This document shows, one piece after another, positions 52,624-61,997 of a stretch of DNA of 64,000 nucleotides (position 1 is its first letter; each line of letters opens with the position of its first letter). This DNA comes from Paraburkholderia antibiotica (GTDB taxonomy: Bacteria; Pseudomonadota; Gammaproteobacteria; Burkholderiales; Burkholderiaceae). The stretch spans positions 1 to 64,000 of the forward strand of contig NZ_JABBFZ010000023.1 in assembly GCF_012927125.1 (NCBI RefSeq), read 5' to 3'. Below the pieces are notes generated by a model. It saw nothing but the letters and a program-made list of their open reading frames with translations. It ran no database searches and had not been told where the DNA came from. Both the position numbers and the translations under genes were made by a program.

Positions 52624-53940
52624 CTAGTGCTGCGTCTCGGGCGCGAGCGAATTGGCCGGCAGAAGCCCGGTCACGAGACAGGTGCTCGGCGCGGATTTGC
52701 CGGCGAAACGGTCGTAGAGCCATGGCAGCATCCCGGCGACCCACGGCACGATAGTCCCCGCATGTTCGAGCGGATATTCGGTGTACACGACCGGTACGCC
52801 GCTCGAACAGAACTTCTTCGCGAGGGCGCGCACATCGTAGGCGAGCATCACGCCGTCGCCTACCTGGCTGCTGAAGGTGCCGTCCACCGCGCCTGCCGTT
52901 CCCTGGCTGATATACATCGGGATGGTCGGCGACGCGGCAAGCCCGGCATTCACCCTGTTCGCATACGTCACATACACCGGAATGCTGTTGATGTCGTTCG
53001 CGTATTGCGGCTTGAACAAAGTCTCCCAGCGCAGACTCGTGTACTTCGGCAGGATATAGGCCAGCGACTGATTCTGGATATCGTTGAAGACGGCCACCCC
53101 GATGTCGCTGAGGTACGGCGTCAGGTCGAAGTGATAGCCGCGCGCGAGGCCGGCGAGCGCGGCCGGCGCGACGCCGCCCCAGACGATGCTGCCATCGACG
53201 TATTTCAGGTTGTGGGCGGGATCGACCAGGACACCCCCTTCCGCCGCGCCGACGAGCTGTTTGTTGAGATCCGGCGCATAGCTCGGCGCAAGCTGCGCGG
53301 CCCAGTTCGTCGCGATCGCGCCGCCGGAGTAGCCGATCATCGCCACCTTGCTGGACGGACTCAGGCCGGTCGATGCGGTGTTGAGCGCCGCGCGGATCGA
53401 ATCGAGCGTCATCATTCCATACTCGGGGCCCGCCGCGAAATCGGCCGTTTGCCCTTCGGTATCGGGCACGATAATGTTGTAGCCGAGCAGCAGCAACGCC
53501 GATAACGGGACCGATTCGGCGCTGTAGATCACCGTGCCGAGATTGACGACTTTGGTGATATCGCGCCCGCCGGCTATCACCTGCGACGGTTCATCGTAGG
53601 GGTTCAACGAGTCATAGGCCGACTGATACGAAATGGCGTGGCCATTGCTGACCGGGCTCTGGATCACCGAGGTCACGTTGACGACAGGCTGGTTCAGCGC
53701 GTTATTGGTGCGATACAGCAATTGCTGGGCAGTCACCGCGGTCGGCAGACCGGCCACGTGATAGGTGACGCTGCGGCTCTTGAGCACCATGCCCAATGGG
53801 ATCGAGGCCAACGGCGTGGTGCCGGTGTAGCGATAGAACGGATCGGACACCGTCGACGCATCGGCGTGCGCGGTCGGAGCGGCCATGGTCAGCAGCGTGG
53901 ATACGGCTGCCGCGATTGCTGCGAGACGTTTCGAGCTCAT
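52624..53940 (-). CDS. Secretory lipase (LIP family) alpha/beta hydrolase
   Basis: This 438-aa exported protein has a signal peptide ending AHA-DA (about residue 27). The lipase nucleophile elbow is G-Y-S-G-G with Ser205 (VAMIGYSGGAIATNWAAQ), and a preceding NIIVPDTEGQ oxyanion-side loop is visible. The His is probably in YPLEHAGTIVPW near the C-terminus. Layout and length fit the secretory lipase family first described in Candida and found in many actinobacteria and Burkholderia. It would cleave lipid esters outside the cell. The frame runs on to 54147 without family sequence; the ribosome site at 53940 is weak. Confidence 0.85.
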   Translation of the reverse strand: MSSKRLAAIAAAVSTLLTMAAPTAHADASTVSDPFYRYTGTTPLASIPLGMVLKSRSVTYHVAGLPTAVTAQQLLYRTNNALNQPVVNVTSVIQSPVSNGHAISYQSAYDSLNPYDEPSQVIAGGRDITKVVNLGTVIYSAESVPLSALLLLGYNIIVPDTEGQTADFAAGPEYGMMTLDSIRAALNTASTGLSPSSKVAMIGYSGGAIATNWAAQLAPSYAPDLNKQLVGAAEGGVLVDPAHNLKYVDGSIVWGGVAPAALAGLARGYHFDLTPYLSDIGVAVFNDIQNQSLAYILPKYTSLRWETLFKPQYANDINSIPVYVTYANRVNAGLAASPTIPMYISQGTAGAVDGTFSSQVGDGVMLAYDVRALAKKFCSSGVPVVYTEYPLEHAGTIVPWVAGMLPWLYDRFAGKSAPSTCLVTGLLPANSLAPETQH

Positions 53941-54125
53941 AGAAACAGGTATCGCCAGGAAATGGTCAGGGGTGCGTAAATTTGGCCGGGAAATAACCGG
54001 CTCGTCCGGACTTCGTGATTTTTGGCAGGAATTCCAACTCGACGCATTGAAGCACACACGCGGCAGGACAGGCCGCACTTCGATGCTGTTTGAAGGTAAA
54101 CGCCCAATCTCTCCGACCTGCGACG

Positions 54126-54159
54126 ATATAAAAAAGGCGACACGCAATGTGTCGCCTTT
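54126..54159 (-). terminator. Rho-independent terminator after ppk2
   Basis: Arms AAAGGCGACAC (54133-54143) and GTGTCGCCTTT (54149-54159) with a 5-base loop; on the minus strand a T run follows (A run 54127-54135 on plus). It lies about 75 bp after the ppk2 stop. Confidence 0.9.
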
Positions 54160-54233
54160 CCTGTGTCCTGCGATGCAGCTATAGCCGGTCTATCTGCTCG
54201 CTGCTTTATTTGCCGCTTTACGTAGCGCGCGCC

Positions 54234-55160
54234 TTAATAAACCTCGGGCACGATCATCGATTGCGGCACCGGCTGGCGGCTATAGTCGTCGTGATAGACC
54301 CGCGACGGCAGTTCGATCTGCTGATGCTCGATCTCGTGATACGGCACCTGGCTCAGCAGATGGCTGATGCAGTTCAGGCGCGCGCGCTTCTTGTCGACCG
54401 CCTGCACGACCCACCACGGCGCTTCGGGAATATGCGAGCGCTGCAGCATCACCTCTTTCGCCTGCGTATACGCCTCCCAGCGACGACGGCTTTCCAGATC
54501 CATCGGGCTCAGCTTCCATTGCTTGAGCGGATCGTGAATACGGTTCTGGAAGCGGATTTCCTGCTCTTCGTCGGTAATCGAAAACCAGTACTTGAGAATC
54601 TGCACGCCGCTGCGCGCCAGCATCTTTTCGAACTCCGGCACCGAGCGGAAAAACTCTTCGTACTCGTCGTCGGTACAGAAATTCATCACGCGTTCAACGC
54701 CCGCGCGGTTGTACCAGCTGCGATCGAACAGCACCATTTCACCGCCCGCCGGCAGATGCGATACATAGCGCTGGAAATACCACTGTGTGCGCTCGCGATT
54801 GTTCGGCGCCGGCAGCGCCGCGACGCGGCATACGCGCGGATTGAGCCGCTGCGTGATGCGCTTGATCGCGCCGCCCTTGCCGGCCGCATCGCGTCCCTCG
54901 AAAATCACCACCAGCCGATGGCCGGTCTGCACGATCCAGTCCTGCAGCTTGACCAGTTCGCCTTGCAGCCGGAACAGCTCGCGGAAGTACTGCTTGCGCG
55001 CTTCGCGCTGCTCGGCCGTAAAGCCGCCCGGACCGTCGATGATGCGATCGTCGACTTCCATCTCGAGCTCTTCGTCGTATGCGTCGATGAGGTCTTCTTC
55101 GAAACGGCGCTGCCGCTCCGCCATCAGTTCGATATCAGATCTCGGGTCCGGCTCTTTCAT
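54234..55160 (-). CDS. ppk2: Polyphosphate kinase 2
   Basis: The 308-aa kinase uses polyphosphate to phosphorylate nucleotides. It has Walker A GRDAAGKGGAIKRI (residues 89-102), the AAGKGG-R/K P-loop, Walker B MVLFDRSWYNRAGVE (about 141-155) and the lid segment EFEKMLARSGVQILKYWFSI. The ATG at 55160 follows GGAGAG. The sequence and length fit the single-domain class I PPK2 enzymes that make GTP or ATP from diphosphates. The start region (IELMAERQRRFEEDLID) is a charged helix. Confidence 0.94.
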   Translation of the reverse strand: MKEPDPRSDIELMAERQRRFEEDLIDAYDEELEMEVDDRIIDGPGGFTAEQREARKQYFRELFRLQGELVKLQDWIVQTGHRLVVIFEGRDAAGKGGAIKRITQRLNPRVCRVAALPAPNNRERTQWYFQRYVSHLPAGGEMVLFDRSWYNRAGVERVMNFCTDDEYEEFFRSVPEFEKMLARSGVQILKYWFSITDEEQEIRFQNRIHDPLKQWKLSPMDLESRRRWEAYTQAKEVMLQRSHIPEAPWWVVQAVDKKRARLNCISHLLSQVPYHEIEHQQIELPSRVYHDDYSRQPVPQSMIVPEVY

Positions 55161-55409
55161 TGCGGCTCTCCTCGCAACAGGAAATGGGATGGCGCGCGGC
55201 GGCAAACGCGACGCAGACGCATTCGATTATCGAAGCGCGAGGTGTCAGGCGTGTTACCGCAACGGGCGCGCCGGCGGCGGCGTGGTAGCGACTCCCGATG
55301 ACTTTGTCAGCCGGGTGTGAGTCGCGGTTGATCCGGATGCGGCCGAGGCGCGGCGCGCGTGCATGCGTGGCGACGTCCATGATAGCGAGTTTTGCGCGAC
55401 TCTCCGCCG

Positions 55410-55808
55410 TTAGCGCAGCGGTCGCGCGAAGCTTAATTCGTGGCCGTCCGGATCGGTGATGTGGAAATAGCGCTCGCCCCAAGGCGCGTCCGAAGGCGCG
55501 AACGACGGCTGCAGACCCGCCGCGAGCGCCTTGCGGTAAATCGCGTCGACGTCCGACACGTAGATAATCACGCGCCCCCACCAGTCGACCGGCGCGCGCG
55601 CATCGGCGATCAGATTCAGATACGAGCCGCCGAATTCGAACGATGTAAACGCCTGCTGCGGACCGCCGAATTTGAGCGGAAAGCCGAGCGCTTCGTAGAA
55701 CGGCACGGCGCGCTGCATATCGGCGGTGGCAAGAGTGATCGCGCTGAGCGATTCGATGCGCGGCGCCTCGCGCGCGGCTTGCGAGGTCGAAGGGGCGGAT
55801 GCGGACAT
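55410..55808 (-). CDS. VOC (glyoxalase/bleomycin-resistance) superfamily protein
   Basis: The ATG at 55808 gives a 132-aa protein with two beta-alpha-beta-beta-beta units: IESLSAITLATADMQRAVPF at the start and GERYFHITDPDGHELSFARP at the end. The final Glu (GHELSF) is the usual metal ligand. The first ligand position is not His in this protein (ITLATAD), so its metal site is uncertain. The substrate is unknown. Upstream in-frame ATGs (55838, 55913) are possible; the added residues are polar and unconserved. Divergent from the HtrA-like gene. Confidence 0.8.
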   Translation of the reverse strand: MSASAPSTSQAAREAPRIESLSAITLATADMQRAVPFYEALGFPLKFGGPQQAFTSFEFGGSYLNLIADARAPVDWWGRVIIYVSDVDAIYRKALAAGLQPSFAPSDAPWGERYFHITDPDGHELSFARPLR

Positions 55809-56028
55809 GGCGGTGGGCTCGGTAGCTCCAGGTGGCATTCGATGAGGGAGGCGGCTGATCGCGACGGCACGGTCAGCCATCGTTCGAGAATGACTCGATG
55901 GCTTGTCCGGCAAAGTGTCTCATACGTGCCTCACACGCGGCGGCGGCCATTAGCCCTCGAACGCCCAAGCGCCTTGAAAACCCGCTCGCCGCCCCGCATC
56001 TCCCAGCCCGTTTCTCCGGAGCATCGCC

Positions 56029-57078
56029 ATGGGAAGCCGCCCACGCTTCATCGATGACCTGTCGAGCGCCGCATCCGACGCCCACGGGCCCCAATCCACC
56101 GACCTCCTTACCCGCGACGACGACGCCCTGCTCGACGCCTATTCGCGCACCGTTATCGGCGCACTGGAGCGCGTCCAGCAGGCGGTCGCATTTATCGCCG
56201 TGGAACGCCGTCCGCCCGGCGAGTCGGCCGCGCGAAGCCGTGGCGCGCGCGGCGGCACGGGTTCGGGCTTTCTATTTACGCCCGACGGCTATCTGCTGAC
56301 CAATAGCCATGTCGTGCATGGCGCGACGCATATCCAGGTGACGCTCGCCGACGGCGCGAAATTCGATGCCGATCTGGTCGGCGACGACCCTGGCAGCGAT
56401 CTCGCGGTGCTGCGCATCGGCTCGCCGGAGCCGCTGCCGCATGTCGAGCTCGGTGAATCGTCGAAACTGCGCGTCGGGCAGATTGCGATTGCGGTGGGCA
56501 ATCCGCTCGGTCTGCAACAGACGGTGACCACCGGGGTGATTTCGGCGCTCGGCCGTTCGCTGCGCTCGAACTCCGGCCGCATGATCTACGACGTGATCCA
56601 GACCGACGCGGCGCTCAATCCGGGCAATTCAGGCGGCCCGCTGATCAATTCGGCAGGCCAGGTGATCGGCGTGAATACCGCGATCATCCCCGGCGCGCAG
56701 GCGATCTGTTTCGCCACCGCAATCGATACCGCCAAGTGGGTCATCATGCAGCTCTTCGCGCATGGCCGCGTGCGGCGCGCGTATATCGGCGTGGCCGGCA
56801 CGACAACGCCGATATCGCGGCGCGTGCAGCGCTATTTCGGCCTCACCGCGACAAGCGGCGTACATGTGATGGAGATCGTCAAAGGCAGCCCGGCCGCGCA
56901 AGGCGATCTGCGCACCGACGACACGGTCGTCGCCATCGACGCGCAGCCGGTGCTGGACGTCGATGGCCTGCAACGCGCGCTCGACGCTTCGCGAATCGAC
57001 AAGCCAGTCAGCGTGACGGTACTGCGTGGCGCGCGGCGGGTGGAATTGACGGTGACGCCGGTCGAGCAGACAGGTTAG
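56029..57078 (+). CDS. HtrA-like S1C serine protease with PDZ domain, leaderless
   Basis: The 349-aa protein has the full trypsin-like triad: His94 in TNSHVV, Asp124 in GSDLAVL and Ser201 in NPGNSGGPL. One PDZ domain follows at about 255-345 (SGVHVMEIVKGSPAAQGDLR). Unlike DegP/DegS it has no signal peptide or N-terminal membrane segment, so it should stay in the cytoplasm unless exported otherwise. The start at 56029 has CCGGAG upstream. It would degrade or refold misfolded proteins. Short acidic N-terminus of about 40 residues is unconserved. Confidence 0.9.
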   Translation: MGSRPRFIDDLSSAASDAHGPQSTDLLTRDDDALLDAYSRTVIGALERVQQAVAFIAVERRPPGESAARSRGARGGTGSGFLFTPDGYLLTNSHVVHGATHIQVTLADGAKFDADLVGDDPGSDLAVLRIGSPEPLPHVELGESSKLRVGQIAIAVGNPLGLQQTVTTGVISALGRSLRSNSGRMIYDVIQTDAALNPGNSGGPLINSAGQVIGVNTAIIPGAQAICFATAIDTAKWVIMQLFAHGRVRRAYIGVAGTTTPISRRVQRYFGLTATSGVHVMEIVKGSPAAQGDLRTDDTVVAIDAQPVLDVDGLQRALDASRIDKPVSVTVLRGARRVELTVTPVEQTG

Positions 57079-57246
57079 GCGGGTCGGGGAAGAGAGGCTG
57101 GCCGCGATGCGGCCGGTCGTGCCTCGGCGTGCGGATATACAACCCTACATTCAACCCTACAAAAAATCCAACAAACCAATATAAATCAATCAATTACGGC
57201 ACATAACCGCGGACAGGAAACTCTACATAAAGCCATCCAGCCCGCC

Positions 57247-57531
57247 GTGACGACGGTCATTTCGTTCGAATCGCCATTTCCTGAAGACTCGTGCTTGCGC
57301 GTACGACCGAACGCGTCGCAATTCGTCGCCACGCGGCGCGCCCTCACGCGCGCGGAATTCAATCGGATGCCACGCGTAAGCGGCGTTCTGGCGCGCCGGA
57401 TCACACGCACGCTGCTCGATATCAACCTGCTTGCGTCGCCTTCGCATCGTGGCGATCTTTCTTTCGGACTGCCATTAAAAAACCTGCGCTTCCTGTTTCC
57501 GCGCCTGTGGCCCGAAGTCGACCAGCAGTAG
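57247..57531 (+). CDS. Small hypothetical protein (94 aa), candidate
   Basis: A GTG at 57247 opens a 94-aa frame that looks protein-like: charged and hydrophobic residues alternate (FVATRRALTRAEFNRMPRVS) and the C-terminus is compact (LPLKNLRFLFPRLWPEVDQQ). No recognised domain and no clear ribosome site. It is preceded by an AT-rich stretch with CAACCCTACA repeated 12 bp apart (57140-57149, 57152-57161), which could be its promoter. It is convergent with ggt. Uncertain. Confidence 0.45.
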   Translation: MTTVISFESPFPEDSCLRVRPNASQFVATRRALTRAEFNRMPRVSGVLARRITRTLLDINLLASPSHRGDLSFGLPLKNLRFLFPRLWPEVDQQ

Positions 57532-57586
57532 CCACGCATCCACTTACGACACCGCCGGCTCCGGCCGGCGGCTCTCCTGACTGCCC

Positions 57587-59314
57587 CTACTGCACCACCC
57601 GCGTCACGCCACGCCCACGCGGATCGGCCGCCGCATCCGGCTTGCCTCCGTCGATCCTGATCACCTGGATATCGCCGTTGAAGGACTGCCCTTCCAGCTT
57701 GTAGCCTTTCGCCTCGATCTGCTGCGCGAGTTCGCCCGCGATCGGCTTGTACGGCTCCCAGAAAATCGTATTCTCCGGCAGCAACTGATGATGGAAGCGC
57801 ATCGCGGCAACGGCATCCGGCAATGGCATGTCGTAGTCGTAGATGTTGTTGATCACCTGGAAGATCGACGTGAAAATGCGCGAGCCGCCCGGCGTGCCGA
57901 TAACGAGCACAACCTTGCCGTCGCGAGTCAGGATGGTCGGCGCCATCGACGACAGCGGGCGCTTGTTCGGTTCGATCGCATTCGCGTCGCTGCCCACCAC
58001 GCCGAACATATTGGCGGTGCCCGGCTTCGACGAAAAGTCGTCCATCTCGTCGTTCAACACGATGCCCGCGCGATCCACCACCACGCCCGAACCAAACGCG
58101 CCATTGAGCGTGTACGTGTTCGATACCGCGTTACCCCATTTGTCGACCACCGAATAGTGCGTGGTCTCCGCCTTCTCGGGCATCGACGTGCCGAGTCCCG
58201 CCAGCACACTCTTCGTATCGGATGGCGCGCCCGGATTGACTTCGGCCGCACGCTTCGCGAGATACGCATCGTCGATCAGTTGCGCGACCGGCACCTTATA
58301 AAAGTCCGGGTCGCCGAGATACTGCGCGCGGTCCGCGAACACGCGCTTTTCGATCTCCGCGATCAGATGTACGTATTGCGCGGAATTAAGCGGCACACCC
58401 TTGAAGTCGGACGCGAGATCGGCCTTCATCTTCAGCAGTTGCACGAGGCCGACGCCACCCGAACTCGGCGGCGGCGCCGTAATCACGCGATAGCCGTTCC
58501 ATTGGGCCTGCACCGGCTCGCGCCACACGGCCTTGTATTGCGCGAGATCCGCCTTGGTAATCAGGCCGTGGCCGCGCATCGAAGCAGCAATCAGATCGGC
58601 AGTCTTGCCGGTGTAGAAACCCTTGGCGCCCTGATCCGAAATACGTTCGAGCACCGCGGCGAGATCGGGCTGCCTGAAGTTGACGCCCTCTTTCAGATCG
58701 CCGAAATAGGTGTCGAAATTGGTCTTGCCCGCGAAGTCTTTCGCCGCGTCGTCGCGCCGCTTCTGCAATTTCGCGCTGACCACGAAGCCGTCGCGCGCAT
58801 AGTGAATCGCGGGCGCGAGTACCTGCTTCCATTTGAGCTTGCCGAAGCGGCGCTGCGCCTGCCACATGCCATCGACCGTGCCCGGCACGCCCACCGCGCG
58901 ATAGCCGACGAGGCTCATGCCCTTGATGACCTCGCCCTTGTCGTCGAGATACATGTTTCTGGTTGCCGCGAGCGGCGCGCTCTCGCGATAGTCGAGGAAG
59001 TAAGGTTTGCCGTCGACATATAGCGTCATGAAACCGCCGCCGCCGATATTGCCCGCGTCCGGATAGGTGACCGCAAGCGCAAAGGCAATCGCGACGGCCG
59101 CATCGATCGCATTACCGCCTTCCTTGAAAATCTGCTCGGCGGCATCGGCGCTGTACCGATCAGGAACCGCCATAGCCGAACCGGTCAATATGATCGGCTG
59201 CGTGCTGGCGGGCGCCTTGGCGACGGCTGGCGTCGCGTCGAGCAAAGCGGCTGAAACAGAAACGAGTGCGACCAGCGCAAAGCCGCTGGCTGATGCTTTG
59301 AGATGACCGAACAA
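57587..59314 (-). CDS. ggt: Gamma-glutamyltransferase
   Basis: The 575-aa exported precursor of an Ntn-hydrolase has a signal peptide ending near PAVAKA. The self-cleavage site is TTHYSVVD at Thr384, giving a large subunit (1-383) and a small one (384-575) with Thr384 as nucleophile. GNAIDAAVAIAFALAVTYPD, GGGGFMTLY and the lid-side PLSSMAPTI segment fit bacterial GGTs. It removes gamma-glutamyl groups from glutathione in the periplasm. The ATG at 59314 is the first in frame. The MFS gene upstream ends with its own terminator, so ggt has its own promoter. Confidence 0.93.
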   Translation of the reverse strand: MFGHLKASASGFALVALVSVSAALLDATPAVAKAPASTQPIILTGSAMAVPDRYSADAAEQIFKEGGNAIDAAVAIAFALAVTYPDAGNIGGGGFMTLYVDGKPYFLDYRESAPLAATRNMYLDDKGEVIKGMSLVGYRAVGVPGTVDGMWQAQRRFGKLKWKQVLAPAIHYARDGFVVSAKLQKRRDDAAKDFAGKTNFDTYFGDLKEGVNFRQPDLAAVLERISDQGAKGFYTGKTADLIAASMRGHGLITKADLAQYKAVWREPVQAQWNGYRVITAPPPSSGGVGLVQLLKMKADLASDFKGVPLNSAQYVHLIAEIEKRVFADRAQYLGDPDFYKVPVAQLIDDAYLAKRAAEVNPGAPSDTKSVLAGLGTSMPEKAETTHYSVVDKWGNAVSNTYTLNGAFGSGVVVDRAGIVLNDEMDDFSSKPGTANMFGVVGSDANAIEPNKRPLSSMAPTILTRDGKVVLVIGTPGGSRIFTSIFQVINNIYDYDMPLPDAVAAMRFHHQLLPENTIFWEPYKPIAGELAQQIEAKGYKLEGQSFNGDIQVIRIDGGKPDAAADPRGRGVTRVVQ

Positions 59315-59641
59315 CTTCGTGACCTCCTCACCAATGACAACGGAATCCGTACGACGCTCAGGCTATCTTGCGCTTATAACACGCCACGTCAACGTTTGCG
59401 AAGCTGCTACATTTCGTAGGGAGCATGCTGCAGCACACAAAAAGGCCTTGAAACAAGGCTTAAAAAGAACGCGCAACACACACGGCTCAGGGCGAGCAGC
59501 GTGAATCGCAATTGCAGCGATGGCGGATCGATATCGCACGAATAGCGAAATTGGAACAGCAGACGATCGTGAGATCGAGGCAACGCGCACGCGGTGATGC
59601 ATGTTGAAGCGAGTTGAAACGACTCGGCGAATCAAACGCCC
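59315..59641. other. Intergenic region between ggt and the DHA2 transporter
   Basis: 327 bases without a gene; it holds the terminator of the upstream transporter gene (59441-59461) and, nearer 59320-59420, an AT-richer stretch suitable for the ggt promoter. Confidence 0.5.
59441..59461 (-). terminator. Probable terminator after the DHA2 transporter
   Basis: On the minus strand AAGCCTTG-TTT-CAAGGCCTT (one bulged base) is followed by a T run (A run 59437-59443 on plus). It lies 180 bp after the transporter stop. Confidence 0.65.
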
Positions 59642-61045
59642 TTATGCCTTCCCGCGACTACCGCGCGCAATCTCATCGCCGGCGTTATGCGGCAGGCGCG
59701 CGGTAATGGGAATCGACAGGCACGAGAATAGTCCGACCACCAGAAACGCCGGCCAGAAATCGGAGAACATGATCTTCGGATGCCCCTGCAGATGATGCGA
59801 AATCTGCAGCACGATACCCGAGATCGTCACGCCGAGACCGAGCGACATCTGCTGGATCACGCTCGCGACACTCGTCGCGCGGCCGACCTCGCTGCTCGGA
59901 ATATCCGCATACGCGAGCGTATTCAGCGAAGTGAATTGCAGCGACGGGAAAAAGCCACCCACCAGCACCACGCACCAGATCAGCCAATGCGGCGTGCCAG
60001 GAAAGAACAGCCCATACACGGCGATCGCGAGACCCGCGCAAGCGGCATTGACCATCAGCACGGTGCGAAAGCCGAAATGGCCAAGAATGCGCGATGCGAT
60101 CGTCTTCATGAAGATCGAGCCGAATGCCGATGCACAGGTAATCGCCCCCGCCCTGAACGCGGTCATGCCGAGTCCTTCCTGCAACGCGAGCGGCAACAGG
60201 AACGGCACCGCGCCGAGACCAATACGAAACAACGAACCGCCGACCACGCTCGCATGAAAACTCGGAATGCGCAGCAAACGCAGATCGAGCACCGGCAACG
60301 CGACGCGATTCGCGTACAGCACATAGATCAGCAGCAGCACGATGCCGGTCACGCACATGCCGACCGACTCGCCGGTCGACACCAGTTCGCCGCCGACGAG
60401 CGACAACCCCAGCATGAACAGCGACGCACCGCTCGCGGACAGCACGAAGCCGATCCAGTCGAGCCGACCGGGATGCGGCTCGCGCGCATTGGCGATGTAT
60501 TTGTTGGTGAGCCAGATGCCGAGCAAACCGATCGGCACGTTGATGACGAAGATCAGCCGCCAGTGCAGATAGGTGGTGATAAAGCCGCCGAGCGGCGGCC
60601 CGACCACCGGGCCGAGCAGTGCCGGCACCGATAGATAGTTCATCGCGCGGATAAACTCGGACTTCGGCAGCGAACGGAAAATAATGATGCGCCCGACCGG
60701 CACCATTAGCGCGCCGCCGATACCTTGCACGAAGCGCGCAAGCACGAAGGTGTCGAGCGAGGTGGAGGCCGCGCATAGCAGCGAGCCCGCCATGAAGATG
60801 CCGATCGCGGTGCGAAACACGGTGCGCGAGCCGAAGCGGTCAGCGACCCAGCCGCAGATCGGGATAAACACGCCCAGGCCGATCACATACGCGGTGACCG
60901 CGAGCTTCAGGGTAATCGGATCGTGGCCGAGATCGCGCGCCAGAACCGGCAGCGACGTCACGATGACCGTGCCGTCCACGTTTTCCATGAACATCGCACA
61001 CGCGACGATCAGCGGAACGATGAAAGCGCCTAAAGCGAGCGGCAT
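59642..61045 (-). CDS. MFS drug transporter, DHA2 (EmrB/QacA) type
   Basis: The ATG at 61045 (MPLALGAFIVPLIVACAMFM) is chosen; the frame reaches a TTG at 61111. The 467-aa protein has 14 hydrophobic segments and the DHA2 hallmarks ENVDGTVIVTSLPVLARDLG in TM1, WVADRFGSRTVF (loop 2-3) and GPPLGGFITTYLHWRLIF (motif C). It should export drugs or toxic compounds by proton antiport. No membrane-fusion protein or TetR regulator gene is adjacent, so its control and partners are unknown. Confidence 0.92.
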   Translation of the reverse strand: MPLALGAFIVPLIVACAMFMENVDGTVIVTSLPVLARDLGHDPITLKLAVTAYVIGLGVFIPICGWVADRFGSRTVFRTAIGIFMAGSLLCAASTSLDTFVLARFVQGIGGALMVPVGRIIIFRSLPKSEFIRAMNYLSVPALLGPVVGPPLGGFITTYLHWRLIFVINVPIGLLGIWLTNKYIANAREPHPGRLDWIGFVLSASGASLFMLGLSLVGGELVSTGESVGMCVTGIVLLLIYVLYANRVALPVLDLRLLRIPSFHASVVGGSLFRIGLGAVPFLLPLALQEGLGMTAFRAGAITCASAFGSIFMKTIASRILGHFGFRTVLMVNAACAGLAIAVYGLFFPGTPHWLIWCVVLVGGFFPSLQFTSLNTLAYADIPSSEVGRATSVASVIQQMSLGLGVTISGIVLQISHHLQGHPKIMFSDFWPAFLVVGLFSCLSIPITARLPHNAGDEIARGSRGKA

Positions 61046-61205
61046 TGTCGTGACGACAGGCGGCGAAGCCTTCAATGGAAAGCGTCGATTATGGCACTGC
61101 GGCAGCAACAAATGTTGTTGCGCGAGGGGATTTTGCTGGGTGACGCGGCGCGGACCACCAATCGGTACGAGACCGGGGCGATGCCGCGCCGCCGCGGCAC
61201 GCAGC

Positions 61206-61970
61206 TTATCGCGATGCGCTGACGAGCGGCTGCAGTTGCGGCAGGATCTCGCTGGTGGCGCGCGCGACGTCGTTCGGGAAGTCGATTTCGATCCACGGCG
61301 CGCCGGTCACGTCGGCGGTATCGAACACCTGGCTGCGCTCGAGCAGCAGGTCGCGCACCGCCTCTTCGTGCGGCATGTTCGCGCGGCCGCTGTCGATATA
61401 ACCGGCGACGATCTGCGTGAAGCGCCGCGCGGTTTCCTGGCGGAAGCGGAAGAAGCCGACCGACTCGCCGATCGTGTCGTACTCCAGATTGACCGCGAGC
61501 TGCTTGCGCAACTCGACCGGCACGCCGTCTTTCAGACACAGCTTGACGGGCTCGTCGCCCGCTTCGAAATCACGGTCGATCAGCAGACGGTTGACCGATT
61601 CGCCCGCCACCAGCGCACTCAGAATGCGCTCGTCGTAGAGCACGTCCGCGTCCATCAGCAGCACGTCGCCGCCGCGCGTCAGCGCATCGGCCACGGTATG
61701 CACCGTCAGCACGCTGCCCAGATCGAAGCGCGGATTGATCACGGTCTCTACCTTATGCGGCCAGTTGATACGCGCGAGTTCCGCCTGCACCGATTCCGGC
61801 TGGAAACCGAGCGCCAGCACGACGTCGGTCACGCCGGCGGTTTCGAGCATCTGCAGATGCCGTTCGAGCAGGCTCATGCCGTCGAACTGCAACAGGCACT
61901 TCGGAAACTGGGCTTGCGGCGGCTGCTGAAGACGCAGGCCGAGGCCCGCTGCGAGAATGATGGCGCGCAT
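61206..61970 (-). CDS. Nucleotidyltransferase (sugar-phosphate / choline-phosphate type)
   Basis: This 254-aa protein has the NTP-transferase start MRAIILAAGLGLRLQQ and the Lys of the second motif in QFPKCLLQF. The metal-binding LLMDADVLYDERIL is also present (about residues 100-113). It joins a nucleoside triphosphate to a phosphorylated sugar, inositol or amino alcohol. The start at 61970 has AAAGGA upstream. It is the last gene of an operon with an LPG_synthase_TM protein and an Fe/2OG oxygenase, which points to envelope lipid or glycan modification. The acceptor cannot be read from the sequence. Confidence 0.82.
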   Translation of the reverse strand: MRAIILAAGLGLRLQQPPQAQFPKCLLQFDGMSLLERHLQMLETAGVTDVVLALGFQPESVQAELARINWPHKVETVINPRFDLGSVLTVHTVADALTRGGDVLLMDADVLYDERILSALVAGESVNRLLIDRDFEAGDEPVKLCLKDGVPVELRKQLAVNLEYDTIGESVGFFRFRQETARRFTQIVAGYIDSGRANMPHEEAVRDLLLERSQVFDTADVTGAPWIEIDFPNDVARATSEILPQLQPLVSASR

Positions 61971-61997
61971 GCGCGGTCCTTTGAAAAAATACGGAGA

